A DNA stretch of 64,000 nucleotides from Mobilicoccus massiliensis (GCF_000826525.2 NZ_LN651328.1:266432-330431); one strand, 5' to 3'. Numbered from the stretch's first letter, positions 50,425-63,942 are shown. The notes: generated by a model from the letters alone, not told the origin. Numbers and translations are program-made.

Positions 50425-51075
50425 TCAGTCGATCTCGGCGTGCGCGCGAATCCACGCGTGCATCGCGATCGCGGCCGCCGCACCGGCGTTCATCGAGCGC
50501 GTCGACCCGAACTGACTGATGTGGAGCACGGCGTCGGCGCCGGCGAGCGCCTCACCGCTGAGCCCCGGCCCCTCCTGCCCGAAGACCATGACCGAACGGC
50601 GTGGGATCGCGAACGTCTCCAGTGGCACGCTGCCGGGGACGTTGTCGATCGCGAGGACCGCGTAATCCTCATCCCGGGCCCAGTCCAGGAGCCTGGCGAC
50701 CTCCGCGTGGTGGTATTCGTGCTGGTAACGGTCGGTGACCATCGCGCCACGACGGTTCCAGCGCCTTCGGCCGACGATGTGGAACGCGCCGACATTGAAC
50801 GCGTTGCCGGTGCGGATGATCGACCCGATGTTGAAGTCGTGCTCCCAGTTCTCCACGGCGATGTGCAACTCGTGGCGTCGTGTGTCGAGGTCGGCGACGA
50901 TCGCGTCGTGACTCCAGTAGCGGTACCGGTCGTCGACGTTGCGGGAGTCCCCGAGCTCCAGCAACACCGGGTCGTACGGCGCGCTCACCTCGCCGTTCTC
51001 CCCGCGCGGCCACATCCCCGGGCCACCGGGCCAGGGCCCCACCCCCACGACGCGTTCGGCTTCCTCGGCTCCCAC
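50425..51075 (-). CDS. TrmH/SpoU-family RNA 2'-O-methyltransferase
   Basis: A 216-residue SPOUT enzyme: ENWEHDFNIGSIIRTGNAFNVGAFHIVG (motif 1), VMVFGQEGPGLSGEAL (motif 2) and ISQFGSTRSMNAGAAAAIAMHAW (motif 3), the knotted SAM site. Its tRNA or rRNA target is not shown. GTG start at 51075 is first in frame; the N-terminal 45 residues are less conserved. The ATL gene follows 3 bases on. Confidence 0.9.
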   Translation of the reverse strand: MGAEEAERVVGVGPWPGGPGMWPRGENGEVSAPYDPVLLELGDSRNVDDRYRYWSHDAIVADLDTRRHELHIAVENWEHDFNIGSIIRTGNAFNVGAFHIVGRRRWNRRGAMVTDRYQHEYHHAEVARLLDWARDEDYAVLAIDNVPGSVPLETFAIPRRSVMVFGQEGPGLSGEALAGADAVLHISQFGSTRSMNAGAAAAIAMHAWIRAHAEID

Positions 51076-51181
51076 GGCGCGGAGTCTACGGGCGACACCC
51101 AGCCGACACAGCGTCGAAGAACGCCGACACCGACCCGCGCACAGCGAACTCCCAGGCTCTTCCGCCTACCCTGGTGCCGTG

Positions 51182-51862
51182 ATGCCTGCCCTCGGTCCCG
51201 ACTGGATGGACCCCCAGTACCTGCTCTCCCAGTTCGGCACCCAGTTCTTCTGGGTGAGCGTGGCCATCGTCTTCATCGAGTGCGGCCTGCTCTTTCCGAT
51301 CCTGCCCGGTGACTCCCTGCTCTTCTCGATCGGGTTGTTCATCCACCGCGGCGATGTCGCCATGTCGATCTGGCTCGCGTGCGTGATCCTCTCGGTCGCG
51401 GCGTTCCTCGGCAACGTCGTCGGCTACGAGATCGGCCGGGCGATCGGCGAGCCGCTGTACCGCCGCGACGGCCGGTTCCTCAAGAAGAAGTACTTCGACC
51501 AGACGATCGCGTTCTTCGACAAGCACGGCAACAAGGCGCTGGTCATCGGCCGTTTCGTGCCGATCGTGCGCACGTTCATCACCGTGGTCGCCGGCGTCGG
51601 ACGCATGGACCGCACCCGGTTCTTCACCTGGAGCGCCGTCGGCGCCGTGCTGTGGGCCACGGGCATCACGCTGCTCGGCTACTTCCTCGGCGGCATCCAG
51701 TTCATCCACGACCACCTCGAGGCCGCGATCCTGCTCATCGTGTTCGTCTCGGTGCTGCCCATGGTCTTCGAGTTCGTCATGCACAAGCGCCGCAGCAAGG
51801 CCATCGTCCGCGAGAGCACCGAGGCGGTCGGCGACGCGATCGACGCCCGTCGCAAGGACTGA
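51182..51862 (+). CDS. DedA-family membrane protein
   Basis: A 226-residue membrane protein: FIECGLLFPILPGDSLLFSIGLF, GNVVGYEIGRAIGEPLYRR, and the signature GRFVPIVRTFITVVAGVGRMDRTRFFTW with its key Arg residues. DedA proteins move undecaprenyl phosphate or phospholipids across the membrane. The ATG follows a possible -10 (TACCCT, 51167-51172) so closely that a leaderless mRNA is likely. Confidence 0.92.
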   Translation: MPALGPDWMDPQYLLSQFGTQFFWVSVAIVFIECGLLFPILPGDSLLFSIGLFIHRGDVAMSIWLACVILSVAAFLGNVVGYEIGRAIGEPLYRRDGRFLKKKYFDQTIAFFDKHGNKALVIGRFVPIVRTFITVVAGVGRMDRTRFFTWSAVGAVLWATGITLLGYFLGGIQFIHDHLEAAILLIVFVSVLPMVFEFVMHKRRSKAIVRESTEAVGDAIDARRKD

Positions 51863-51882
51863 CCCGCCCCGCGGCCACACGC

Positions 51883-51923
51883 CATCGAGCCCCGCCCTCC
51901 ACGTCGGAAGGCGGGGCTCGATG
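51883..51923. terminator. Bidirectional terminator between dedA and pyrE
   Basis: A 14-base perfect stem (CATCGAGCCCCGCC and complement at 51910-51923) between convergent stops at 51862 and 51938. Confidence 0.9.
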
Positions 51924-51937
51924 ACGTACCGGGGCTC

Positions 51938-52483
51938 TCAGGCCAGCCCGAGGTCGGCGAGTCCGTAGGCGTAGCGGTACGGTACGTCGGCCTCGGCCTG
52001 GATGCGCTCGCCGGCGCCGGAGCTGCGGTCGGCGATGACCGCGACGGCGACGACCTCGGCCCCCGCCTCGCGGCAGGCCTCGACGGCGGTGAGCGGAGAC
52101 CCGCCCGTGGTCGAGGTGTCCTCGACGACGAGCACCCGACGGCCCTGGATCGACGGGCCCTCGATGCGCTGCTGCAACCCGTGCGCCTTCTCGGCCTTGC
52201 GGACGACGAACGCGTCGAGCCGCTCGCCCCGCGCCGCGGCGGCGTGAAGCATCGCGGTGGCGACCGGGTCGGCGCCCATCGTCAGGCCGCCGACGGCGTC
52301 GAAGTCGAGGTCGGCGACGAGGTCGGCCATGACCCGACCCACGAGTGGCGCGGCCTCGCCGTCGAGGGTGATGCGGCGCAGGTCGACGTAGTAGTCGGCC
52401 TCCTTGCCGGAGGAGAGGGTCACCTTGCCGTGGACGACGGCCTTGTTCTTGATGAGCTCGAGCAGCTGATCGCGTGCGGTCAT
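51938..52483 (-). CDS. pyrE: Orotate phosphoribosyltransferase
   Basis: A 181-residue enzyme: SSGKEADYYVDLRRITLDG, VGGLTMGADPVATAML and the PRPP loop VLVVEDTSTTGGSPLTAVE. It makes orotidine monophosphate in pyrimidine synthesis. It follows a short-chain dehydrogenase by 25 bases on the same strand. Confidence 0.95.
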   Translation of the reverse strand: MTARDQLLELIKNKAVVHGKVTLSSGKEADYYVDLRRITLDGEAAPLVGRVMADLVADLDFDAVGGLTMGADPVATAMLHAAAARGERLDAFVVRKAEKAHGLQQRIEGPSIQGRRVLVVEDTSTTGGSPLTAVEACREAGAEVVAVAVIADRSSGAGERIQAEADVPYRYAYGLADLGLA

Positions 52484-52508
52484 GCGCTCAAGATTAGGTC
52501 AGCCGGGG

Positions 52509-53303
52509 TCAGCGGCCGTTGCGTTCTCGCGACGGCCCCGACTGCCCCATCATCGCGGCCGAGAGGGCACGAACGGTCCCGCGAGGCAGGACTCCCGTGA
52601 TCGCCTCGGCCGTGCGATAGAACGCGCCGGGTGTGCTGATCACCTTGCCGGCCCGCGCGTCCCGCAGACACGACCTCACGAGCCGGTCGGAGTCGAGCCA
52701 CATGAAGTCGGGCACCGCCGACATGCTCGCGCCCATCCGCTGGTGGAACTCGGTGTGCGTGTACCCGGGGCACAGCGCCGTGATACCCACGCCGGTGCCG
52801 CGCAGGTCGAGCGCGAGCGACTGCGTGAGGGTCGTGACGAAGGCCTTGCACGCGGAGTAGCTGCCCATCGTCACGTACGACGCCACCGAGGAGACGTTGA
52901 CGATGTGCCCCCGACCACGCGCGATCATCGCCCGGCCCGCGGCGTGGGTGAGCACGAGCACCGCCTCGCAGAGCACCGTGAGCTGCCGTTCCTCGTCGGC
53001 GACGTCGGAGTCGAAGAACGCCGTCTTGAGCCCGAACCCGGCGTTGTTGACGAGGAGGTCGATCGCGCCATCACCGTCCTGTGAGAGACGGTCGGCGACG
53101 CGCCGCATCCCCTCCCCGGTGGCGAGGTCGGCGGCGATCACCTCGGTGCGCACACCGTGGGCCGTCTCGACCTCCCGCGCCAGCTCCTCGAGCCTGTCGA
53201 GGTTGCGAGCCACGAGCACGAGGTCGTGCCCACCTCGGGCGAGTTCGTGGCAGAACGACCGGCCGATGCCCGCACTGGCGCCGGTGACGAGAGCAGTGGT
53301 CAT
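52509..53303 (-). CDS. Short-chain dehydrogenase/reductase
   Basis: A 264-residue classical SDR: TGASAGIGRSFC (NADP-type cofactor loop), NNAGFG, SSVASYVTMGSYSACK with catalytic Ser, Tyr and Lys, and LCPGYTHTEFHQRM. The substrate is unknown. ATG at 53303 follows GAGGCC; the long upstream extension of the frame is a shadow of the next gene. Confidence 0.93.
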   Translation of the reverse strand: MTTALVTGASAGIGRSFCHELARGGHDLVLVARNLDRLEELAREVETAHGVRTEVIAADLATGEGMRRVADRLSQDGDGAIDLLVNNAGFGLKTAFFDSDVADEERQLTVLCEAVLVLTHAAGRAMIARGRGHIVNVSSVASYVTMGSYSACKAFVTTLTQSLALDLRGTGVGITALCPGYTHTEFHQRMGASMSAVPDFMWLDSDRLVRSCLRDARAGKVISTPGAFYRTAEAITGVLPRGTVRALSAAMMGQSGPSRERNGR

Positions 53304-53386
53304 GGCCTCGAGCCTAGAGCGGCGAGTCCCCACCCGTCCGCGACACTCCCCCACCTCGACGGCCGGCCGGAGCCCTTGTTCGCACG

Positions 53387-55006
53387 TCAGCGCACGACGA
53401 AGGTCGTCGTCATCGCGCGGCTGCCACCGAGGGTGATCTCCCAGCCCGGCACCCGCGATCCGGGCGCGGGGTAGTTCCAGCCCGCCACCGGCCTCGTCGC
53501 GCCCCTGACCCGGGAGACGATCGTGCCCGTCGTCGTGATCCGCAGCGTGCGCCCGTCGGGGTGGGTGAGCGTGAGCGTCCGACCCCGCGCCGTGACGAGC
53601 TTCCAGGCCGGATCGAGATGCCACGACTGCCGAAGGGCCGTGCGGGCCGGGTAGGTGTCGGTGACGACGAGCGTGCGCGCCGGATCGTCGACACGTAGGT
53701 GACGGGTGTGGGCGATGCCGTGCACCCGGTCGGTGACGTTCCACGAGTGCATCCCGGCCGACGATCCGGCACCTCGCAACGTCGCCGTCCGTCCCGCCTC
53801 GTACCGGCCCCGGGTGGGCCAGGCGATGTTGTGCGAGTGCGGAAGCCGCGCGTAGCTCGCGAACGGATCCTTCCAGTCGTACGAGTAGTAACCCGGGCCG
53901 ACGAGCACTCGCGTCCCTGCGGTCGACCACGTCACGGCCCCCTTGTCGGGATGCCCGTGGGCGAACCGGCCCGGGCCGTAGCGGACGGTGTAGTACGTCG
54001 TCGCGGGATCCCGCCACGACCACCGGCCGACGAGCAGGCCGGCCTCGTCGTCGCGGAAGGCCTTCGCGGTCTCCGTGCCGGCCGGCTTCACCCCCGGCCC
54101 CCGACCCGTGTCGCCGATCTGGACGAGGTCACCGTCGGGCTCGGTGAGCCAGCGCGCGACGCCCTCGGCCTGACCCATCTTCGCCATCAACTGGTGTGCG
54201 GCGGCGTCGGTGGGATCGACCGCCAGCATGCGTTGCGCCGCGTCCTTCCACATCGTCATGTTGACGACGTGGTACCAGGCGGACTGCTCCTTGGATGTGC
54301 CTGCGCGAGTGAAGGCCATCCCCGACTCCGCGCGCATGCGCGCACCCGCACGGTTCACCCAGTCGCTGCGGCCGACGACCTCACCCGCGATCTTGATGTT
54401 GAGGTTGGCCATGAGGCCGTGGTTGTGCACGGGATGACGCGGCGGGCCGTAGTACCGCGGCCCGAACAACACCGCGGTCTCCGCCGACATCCGCTTCTCG
54501 AGGCGGGGGTCGCCGGTCAGCACGTACAGGCAGCTCAGAGTGCTCAGACGCCGCAACGAGGTGCCCTCGTCCCACCCCAACCGGCTCGAGCCCACATCGG
54601 GGTTGAGCCGGTAGAAGCTCTCCACCTGGCTGACGAGTTGCGCGAGCGCCACCCTCTGACGGTCGTCGAACGCGCGCTTGGCCAGCGGCTTCATCCACTC
54701 GAGGCTGTAGAACCGCATCTGCCACGTGGGGTCGGAGGAGGCCGGCCTGCGCCACTGATTGGCGGACATCCGACCCACCGTGAACGGGGCCGTCGGAGGC
54801 ACGCTGGCGGTGATCGGCTCCCGGTCGCGCACGGGCGTACGGCTCGCGCCCCCGCAACGGGCGTCCTTCCACCTCTCGGCGACGACGGCCGAATCCGGTG
54901 CCGTCCCGTCGTCGGCGGATGCGGCGATCGGGCCTGCCGCCGTGCCGGCGAGGACCGCCGCGGCGAGCAGAGCGACCACGACGGTGCGACTGCGTGATCG
55001 CTTCAT
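53387..55006 (-). CDS. Secreted heparinase II/III-like polysaccharide lyase
   Basis: A 539-residue exported protein with a signal peptide (residues 1-31, basic start then AALLAAAVLAGTAAGPIAASA). Residues about 80-300 form a helical toroid (MRFYSLEWMKPLAKRAFDD, PVHNHGLMANLNIKIAG), and a beta-sandwich holds GRFAHGHPDKGAVTWSTAGTRVLVGPGYYSYDWKDPFASYARLPHSHNI, the heparinase II/III pattern with catalytic His and Tyr. It probably cleaves an acidic polysaccharide outside the cell; alginate or a glycosaminoglycan cannot be decided. ATG at 55006 follows CAGGAG. Confidence 0.87.
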   Translation of the reverse strand: MKRSRSRTVVVALLAAAVLAGTAAGPIAASADDGTAPDSAVVAERWKDARCGGASRTPVRDREPITASVPPTAPFTVGRMSANQWRRPASSDPTWQMRFYSLEWMKPLAKRAFDDRQRVALAQLVSQVESFYRLNPDVGSSRLGWDEGTSLRRLSTLSCLYVLTGDPRLEKRMSAETAVLFGPRYYGPPRHPVHNHGLMANLNIKIAGEVVGRSDWVNRAGARMRAESGMAFTRAGTSKEQSAWYHVVNMTMWKDAAQRMLAVDPTDAAAHQLMAKMGQAEGVARWLTEPDGDLVQIGDTGRGPGVKPAGTETAKAFRDDEAGLLVGRWSWRDPATTYYTVRYGPGRFAHGHPDKGAVTWSTAGTRVLVGPGYYSYDWKDPFASYARLPHSHNIAWPTRGRYEAGRTATLRGAGSSAGMHSWNVTDRVHGIAHTRHLRVDDPARTLVVTDTYPARTALRQSWHLDPAWKLVTARGRTLTLTHPDGRTLRITTTGTIVSRVRGATRPVAGWNYPAPGSRVPGWEITLGGSRAMTTTFVVR

Positions 55007-55107
55007 CGAAAGGACTCCTGAGCTGGCGAATCGGTCGATTCGCCTCTCCGATCGGCCGGCGCCCCGGCCGACTGAGGCTTGTCGGCGACCCGGCATAGGG
55101 TGGGCCC

Positions 55108-55902
<795 letters not shown>

Positions 55903-56088
55903 GCCTGCGCGGCATCGGGCCGCGATCCGACTGCGGAACCCCATCGGGCATGACCGCGGCGAGCGCTGCGATCATCGCCTCCCTCGAGCGCCCTACGATG
56001 CGCCCGCGCTGACCGAATCGTCCGTGATGTCCGGCGCGCGACGGGTCGCGCCCGCTTGCCTCAGACCGCTGCGTCGCGGGTGGCGGTC
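55903..56088. other. Non-coding stretch after xth
   Basis: Nothing recognisable apart from the family B repeat that begins at 56089 and the riboswitch after it. No clear xth terminator. Confidence 0.4.
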
Positions 56089-56212
56089 GATCTCGCGCAA
56101 CAAAGACCGGTGACCGAGGCCGGCCGAGCGACGCCCTCTGACGATGCCCCTGGTCAGCGGCGTGCGGCCCGTCACCTCTCGTGTGTCTGACCGGTCTTTC
56201 TTGCGCGAGATC
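56089..56212. repeat. Family B inverted-repeat element (copy 3)
   Basis: Arms GATCTCGCGCAACAAAGACC (56089 on) and the complement ending at 56212 pair with one mismatch over 23 bases. The 78-base centre carries CCCCTGGTCAG as in copy 2. It lies between two genes on the same strand (xth and thiM). Confidence 0.92.
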
Positions 56213-56265
56213 TGACGCACCTCGGCCCGACGGCCAGCGCGGAGCCGTCCCTGGCTACAGTGGCA

Positions 56266-56346
56266 GGACGACGCGGGGTGCGCCCAGGCGCTGAGATCAC
56301 ACCCGTCGAACCTGCTTCTAGTTCGGACTAGCGAAGGGACGTCGTC
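56266..56346 (+). promoter_or_regulatory. TPP riboswitch (THI element)
   Basis: The conserved core GCTGAGATCACACCC (56290-56304), GAACCTG (56308-56314) and GGACTAGCGAAGGGA (56325-56339) is present, with GGGGTGC as the partner strand. Outer stem GACGAC (56267-56272) pairs with GTCGTC (56341-56346). The GAAGGGA in the 3' part is also the thiM ribosome site and the ATG is at 56348, so TPP binding should block translation directly. A TACAGT -10 candidate lies at 56256. Confidence 0.95.
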
Positions 56347-56347
56347 G

Positions 56348-57187
56348 ATGACGCCAACCCATCCATCCGTCACCGCGGCCGCGTGTGGGGAGGCACTCGC
56401 CACCTTCCGCGAGACCGGTCCGCTCGTGCAGAGCCTGACGAACACCGTGGTCACCAACTGGACGGCGAACGTGCTGCTCGCCGCGGGTGCGGCACCGGCG
56501 ATGGTCGACAACCCGCACGAGGCCGGGCAGTTCGCGCGGGTCGCGAGCGGGGTGCTGGTCAACCTCGGCACGCCGCAGGACCAGACGGTGGAGGCCATGC
56601 GGGAGGCCGTCCGGGCCGCCTCGGAGGCCGGTACGCCGTGGGTGCTCGACCCGGTCGCCGCCGGCGGACTCACGTGGCGCACGGAGTTCGCGCGCGAGTT
56701 GCTCGCCCTCGCCCACGCGCCGGCGATCGTGCGCGGCAACGCCTCCGAGATCATCGGGCTGGCCGGCGGCGCGGGCGGCCGCGGCGTCGACTCGACCGAC
56801 ACCGCCGACGCCGCGCTCGACGCCGCCCGGGCTCTCGCCAGCGAGCACGCCTGCGTCGTCGCCGTCAGCGGCGAGGTCGACCACCTCACCGACGGCGCTC
56901 GGCTCGTTCGGGTCCACAACGGTGACGCGCTGCTCACGAGGGTCACGGGTGTCGGATGCTCGCTCGGGGCGCTCATGGCCGGGTTCGCCGCCACCTGCGA
57001 CGATCCCCTGCTCGCGGCCACCGTCGCCACCGGGCTGCTCACCGTCGCCGCCGACGTCGCGGCCACGGAATCTCGCGGGCCCGGCTCCTTCGCCGTCGCC
57101 CTGCTCGACCGACTCGCGCTGCTCACACCCGACGACCTCACCGCGCGCGTCCGCCTCGACGCCGAGACGGACGGGAGCGCGGCATGA
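56348..57187 (+). CDS. thiM: Hydroxyethylthiazole kinase
   Basis: A 279-residue kinase: [66 protein letters not shown], and [16 protein letters not shown] with the anion hole and catalytic Cys. It salvages the thiazole half of thiamine. It is directly under the TPP riboswitch and overlaps the next gene by 4 bases. Confidence 0.96.
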   Translation: MTPTHPSVTAAACGEALATFRETGPLVQSLTNTVVTNWTANVLLAAGAAPAMVDNPHEAGQFARVASGVLVNLGTPQDQTVEAMREAVRAASEAGTPWVLDPVAAGGLTWRTEFARELLALAHAPAIVRGNASEIIGLAGGAGGRGVDSTDTADAALDAARALASEHACVVAVSGEVDHLTDGARLVRVHNGDALLTRVTGVGCSLGALMAGFAATCDDPLLAATVATGLLTVAADVAATESRGPGSFAVALLDRLALLTPDDLTARVRLDAETDGSAA

Positions 57188-58689
57188 ACACCCGGATGCG
57201 TCCGGACGAGCTCGCCGTCTACCTCGTCACCGACACCGGCCAGTGCGGGATGACCGGTGTCGTCGAGACCGTGCGTCAGGCCGTCGCCGGCGGCGCGACG
57301 CTCGTGCAGCTGCGTGACCCGGATGCCACGGACGAGGAGTTCGTCCGCCTGGGCCGTGAACTCGTCGAGGTGCTCACGGGCACCGGTGTGCGGCTCGTCG
57401 TCGACGACCGGGTCCACCTCGTCGAGGCGATCGGTGCCGACGGGGTGCACGTCGGGCAGTCCGACATGCCGCCTCCCGTCGCCCGCGAGATGCTCGGGCC
57501 GGACGCGATCGTCGGGTATTCGGTGACCGACGAGGCCGAGCTCGACCGTGCCCTGGGGTTCGGCGATGTCGTCGACTACCTCGGTCTCGGCCCGCTGTAC
57601 GGCACGCCCAGCAAACCCGGTCACGCCGACCCGATCGGCATGGCGCGCCTCTCGGCGATGGCGCGCCGCAGCCCCTGGCCGACCTGCGCCATCGGCGGGG
57701 TCAAGACGCGCGACGCCGTCCCGCTCAAGGCGAGCGGCGTCGACGGGATGGCGGTCATCAGCGCGATCTGCGGCACCCCCGACCCGCAGGCCGCGACCCG
57801 CGAACTCGCCGAGGCGTGGGCGGCGGCGCCGCGCGTCGCCAACGTCCTGTCCATCGCCGGCAGTGACCCCGGTGGCGGCGCGGGCATCCAGGCCGATCTC
57901 AAGTCGATCAGCGCCAACGGCGCGTACGGCATGTGCGTCATCACGGCGCTCACCGCCCAGAACACCCGCGGCGTCACCGGCGTGCACCCGGTGCCGGTGG
58001 AGTTCGTGCGCGACCAGCTCGACACGCTGCTCGACGACATCCGCGTCGACGCCGTGAAGATCGGGATGCTCGCCTCCGCCGACCTCGCGCGCACGGTCGG
58101 TGAGTACCTCGCGGGCCCGTTCGCCGGGGTGCCGATCGTGCTCGACCCGGTCATGGTGGCAACGAGCGGCGACCGGCTGCTCGACTCGGACGCGACCGAT
58201 GCCGTGCGCGAACTCATGCCGCTGGCCGACCTGCTCACGCCCAACCTGCCGGAGACCGCCGTCCTGCTCGGCGTCGAACCGGCGCGAACCCTGGAGGACC
58301 TGCGCGTCCAGGCCCACGAGCTGCTGAAAGCCGGGGCGCGTGGCGTCTACGCCAAGGGCGGGCACCTCGAGCCCGCCGAGGTCGAGGCGCTCGACGCGCC
58401 CACCCTCACGACGGACGCCGTGACCGAGCGCCTCGCCACCGACCTGCTGATCCTCGATGGCACCGAGCACGTGCTCACCGCCCCGTTCGTCGACACGCCC
58501 GACACCCACGGCACCGGCTGCAGCCTGTCGTCGGCCCTCGCCGCCCTGCGCCCGCAGCGCGTGGACTGGGTCGAGACGGCTCGTGACGCGAAGGCCTGGC
58601 TGGCGGGCGCGATCGCGGCCTCCGGCACGCTCACCGTCGGCGGCGGCCACGGCCCGGTCAACCACTTCCACACGTTGTGGGGACGCTGA
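57184..58689 (+). CDS. thiED: ThiE-ThiD fusion: thiamine-phosphate synthase / HMP-P kinase
   Basis: A 501-residue fusion. Residues 1-215 are ThiE ([47 protein letters not shown]), which joins the pyrimidine and thiazole halves. Residues 219-501 are ThiD ([59 protein letters not shown]), which phosphorylates HMP and HMP-P. With ThiM this gives complete salvage to thiamine phosphate from both halves. The linker is very short, about 4 residues. Confidence 0.95.
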   Translation: MNTRMRPDELAVYLVTDTGQCGMTGVVETVRQAVAGGATLVQLRDPDATDEEFVRLGRELVEVLTGTGVRLVVDDRVHLVEAIGADGVHVGQSDMPPPVAREMLGPDAIVGYSVTDEAELDRALGFGDVVDYLGLGPLYGTPSKPGHADPIGMARLSAMARRSPWPTCAIGGVKTRDAVPLKASGVDGMAVISAICGTPDPQAATRELAEAWAAAPRVANVLSIAGSDPGGGAGIQADLKSISANGAYGMCVITALTAQNTRGVTGVHPVPVEFVRDQLDTLLDDIRVDAVKIGMLASADLARTVGEYLAGPFAGVPIVLDPVMVATSGDRLLDSDATDAVRELMPLADLLTPNLPETAVLLGVEPARTLEDLRVQAHELLKAGARGVYAKGGHLEPAEVEALDAPTLTTDAVTERLATDLLILDGTEHVLTAPFVDTPDTHGTGCSLSSALAALRPQRVDWVETARDAKAWLAGAIAASGTLTVGGGHGPVNHFHTLWGR

Positions 58690-58791
58690 TCCGCGCCTGT
58701 TTCGGCCCACCCGGCCGTCACCCGACGACCCAGCGCACGACGCAAGAAACGACACCACGAACAACTCCGACAAGCGACCCACGAGGACGAC

Positions 58792-59442
58792 ATGACCACC
58801 TTCAGCCAGACCCTGTGGAGCGAGATCGCTCCGATTCGCAAGGCCATCGACGACCTGCCGTTCGTGCGCCAACTCGCCGACGGCTCTCTGGCCCGCGAAC
58901 GCTTCGACTACTACATGGGCCAGGACGCGCTCTACCTCGCCGACTACGCCCGCGCCCTCGCCGCGTGCGCCGCGCAGAGCACGACGAGCGACGACCTCGT
59001 GTTCTGGGCCGGTGCCGCCCGCGACTGCATCATCGTCGAGCGACAACTGCACGACAGCCACGTCGACCACACCAGGCTCGAACGCTCCGCCACGTGCACG
59101 GCGTACGTGAGCTACCTCAACGCCCTCGCCGCGGGCGGGTCCTATCCCGTGCTCGCGGCGGGTCTGCTGCCGTGCTTCTGGATCTACGAGGACGTGGGCA
59201 ACGACCTGCTCGCAGCGGCCGGCGACCTCGAGAAGCACCCCTACGGCGACTGGATCGCCACCTACGCCGACGAGCAGTTCGCCGAGGACACCCGCGCGGC
59301 CAGGGCCATCGTCGACCGGTTGGCCGAGGAGAACTCCGAATCCGTACGAGCGCGGATGCTGGAGGCGTTCCGCCACGCCTCCCGCTTCGAGTGGATGTTC
59401 TGGGACGCCCCCGACCGCATGGAGACCTGGCCGATCGGCTGA
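58792..59442 (+). CDS. tenA: TenA-family thiaminase II / aminopyrimidine aminohydrolase
   Basis: A 216-residue helical protein: FDYYMGQDALYLADYARAL, with Cys128 in AGLLPCFWIYEDVG as the predicted nucleophile and RFEWMFWD near the end. TenA turns degraded thiamine pyrimidine back into HMP, which ThiD then uses. It starts 102 bases after thiED, probably in the same riboswitch-controlled transcript. Confidence 0.92.
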   Translation: MTTFSQTLWSEIAPIRKAIDDLPFVRQLADGSLARERFDYYMGQDALYLADYARALAACAAQSTTSDDLVFWAGAARDCIIVERQLHDSHVDHTRLERSATCTAYVSYLNALAAGGSYPVLAAGLLPCFWIYEDVGNDLLAAAGDLEKHPYGDWIATYADEQFAEDTRAARAIVDRLAEENSESVRARMLEAFRHASRFEWMFWDAPDRMETWPIG

Positions 59443-59452
59443 GACCCACTGC

Positions 59453-59499
59453 ACGCGAACGCCGCCCGTCCTCGACCGGAGGAGGGGCGGCGTTCGCGT
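59453..59499. terminator. Bidirectional terminator between tenA and the alanine symporter
   Basis: A stem of about 20 bases (ACGCGAACGCCGCCC with GGGCGGCGTTCGCGT, and further pairs inward) between convergent stops at 59442 and 59527. Confidence 0.88.
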
Positions 59500-59526
59500 A
59501 TGGATCAGGCGTCGGTCGCGCGCCGA

Positions 59527-60945
59527 TCAGGCGTCCGGGCGGGCGGAGGCAGCGGTGATCTCGCCGGCCTTGAGCCTGGTGAAGTAGCTCTTGGTCTCAC
59601 GGAACACGACGCCGGAGAGCAGGAGCACTCCGATGAGGTTGGGGATGGCCATGAGGCCGTTGAGGGTGTCGGCGATGTCCCACACGACCTTGAGGCTGCC
59701 CACGGAGCCGGCGAACACGGCGGCGACGAAGACGACGCGGTAGCCCATGATCGCGGCCTTCACGCCCGAGGTGTGCCGGAAGATGAACTCCAGGCTCTTC
59801 TCGCCGTAGTAGGACCAGCCGAGGATCGTCGAGTACGCGAACATCGTGAGGCCGATGGTGAGGGCGGTACCGCCGATCGTGCCGGGCAGGCCGTGGTTGA
59901 ACGCGGCGATCGTGAGGGCCGCACCCTCGTGCTCGAGCTGCCACACCCCGGTGGTGAGGATGACGAGCGCGGTCATCGTGCAGATGATGATCGTGTCGAC
60001 GAAGACCTCGAAGATGCCCCAGAGCCCCTGCTCGACGGGCTCCTTGGTGTTGGAGGCGGCGTGGGCGATGGGCGCCGAGCCGAGACCGGCCTCGTTGGAG
60101 AAGACACCCCGGGCGATACCCATCTGGATGGCCTTGGCGATCGTGTAGCCCGCCGCGCCGCCGACGGCCGCGCTCGGGTTGAACGCCGCCTCGACGATGA
60201 GCACGAGCGAGGGCACGAGCTCGCCGACGTTGATCGCCAGCAGCACGAGCGACATGACGACGTAGAACACGGCCATGAACGGCACGAGCTTCTCGGTGAC
60301 GCTGGCGATGCTCTTGATGCCGCCGAGGATGACGACGGCGGTGAGGACGACGAGGGCGGCGCCGGTGATCCAGCGTTCGACGCCGAAGCTCGACTGCACG
60401 GCCTCGGCGATCGAGTTGGCCTGGGTCATGTTGCCGATGCCGAACGTGGCGAGCGTGGCGAAGACGGCGAAGACGTACGCGAGCCACGGCTGCTTGAGGC
60501 CGTTGAGGATGTAGTACATCGGGCCGCCGACGTTGCGCCCCTCGGCGTTGACCTCGCGATACTTCACGGCCAGCACGATCTCGGCGTACTTGGTCATCAT
60601 CCCGAAGAACGCGCTGACCCACATCCAGAAGACGGCGCCCGGGCCACCCACGGTGATGGCGGTGGCGACACCGACGACGTTGCCGGTACCCACCGTGCTG
60701 GCCAGCGCGGTCGAGACGGCCTGGAACGGGCTGATGTTGTCGGCGTCGGCCTTGCGCCCACGCCCGCCGATGACGGTGCCGATGGTGTTCTTGAGCGCGA
60801 AGGCGAACTTGCGGATCTGGAGGAAGTTGGTGCGGATCGTGAGGTAGACGCCGGTGCCGACGAGGACGACGAGCATCACCGGCCCCCAGACGAACCCGTT
60901 GATGGCCTCGTTGACGTCCAGGAAACCGTCGATGAACTGATTCAC
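59527..60945 (-). CDS. Alanine/glycine:cation symporter (AGCS family)
   Basis: A 472-residue transporter with about 11 membrane segments and the family signatures FQAVSTALASTVGTGNVVGVATAI, GPGAVFWMWVSAFFGMMTKYAEIVLAVKYRE, and GVFSNEAGLGSAPIAHAAS. It imports alanine or glycine with sodium. GTG at 60945 follows AGAGGGG. It is a single gene, about 255 bases downstream of clpB. Confidence 0.94.
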   Translation of the reverse strand: MNQFIDGFLDVNEAINGFVWGPVMLVVLVGTGVYLTIRTNFLQIRKFAFALKNTIGTVIGGRGRKADADNISPFQAVSTALASTVGTGNVVGVATAITVGGPGAVFWMWVSAFFGMMTKYAEIVLAVKYREVNAEGRNVGGPMYYILNGLKQPWLAYVFAVFATLATFGIGNMTQANSIAEAVQSSFGVERWITGAALVVLTAVVILGGIKSIASVTEKLVPFMAVFYVVMSLVLLAINVGELVPSLVLIVEAAFNPSAAVGGAAGYTIAKAIQMGIARGVFSNEAGLGSAPIAHAASNTKEPVEQGLWGIFEVFVDTIIICTMTALVILTTGVWQLEHEGAALTIAAFNHGLPGTIGGTALTIGLTMFAYSTILGWSYYGEKSLEFIFRHTSGVKAAIMGYRVVFVAAVFAGSVGSLKVVWDIADTLNGLMAIPNLIGVLLLSGVVFRETKSYFTRLKAGEITAASARPDA

Positions 60946-61147
60946 GCTCGCGACCCCTCTGTGCTCGCATGGCTGGACCCCGCGGCGCGGGCCGCGAAGC
61001 TCGGATGCCGGGGATTTTCCCAGTGCGCCATCAGGAAAGACAGCGTTGTCGGTAAATCGCTCTCAGGTGTGAGGGGTCTCACGCGTCGTTCACGCCGGCC
61101 CGACTCCGTCCGAGACCCGGCCACGGCTGCCCGGCCCCTCGCACACG

Positions 61148-61184
61148 ACGACGGTGCGACCGCGTCGTGCGGTCGCACCGTCGT
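61148..61184 (-). terminator. Terminator after clpB
   Basis: A 15-base perfect stem (ACGACGGTGCGACCG with its complement at 61170-61184), 17 bases after the clpB stop on the minus strand. Confidence 0.87.
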
Positions 61185-61200
61185 GGGTGACAGGAGGGCC

Positions 61201-63861
<2,661 letters not shown>

Positions 63862-63942
63862 AGCAACCCTCCTCGGGCAAGTCGTTTCGGTGACGTCTCG
63901 TGCGGGGCGGAGCCCGCGTTCATCGAGAGCAACGCCGACCAA

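Noticed and set aside
55993..59454. A 1153-codon minus-strand frame opposite thiM-thiED-tenA
   Set aside because: Antisense shadow of three firm genes and a riboswitch; composition is low-complexity and no motif is present.
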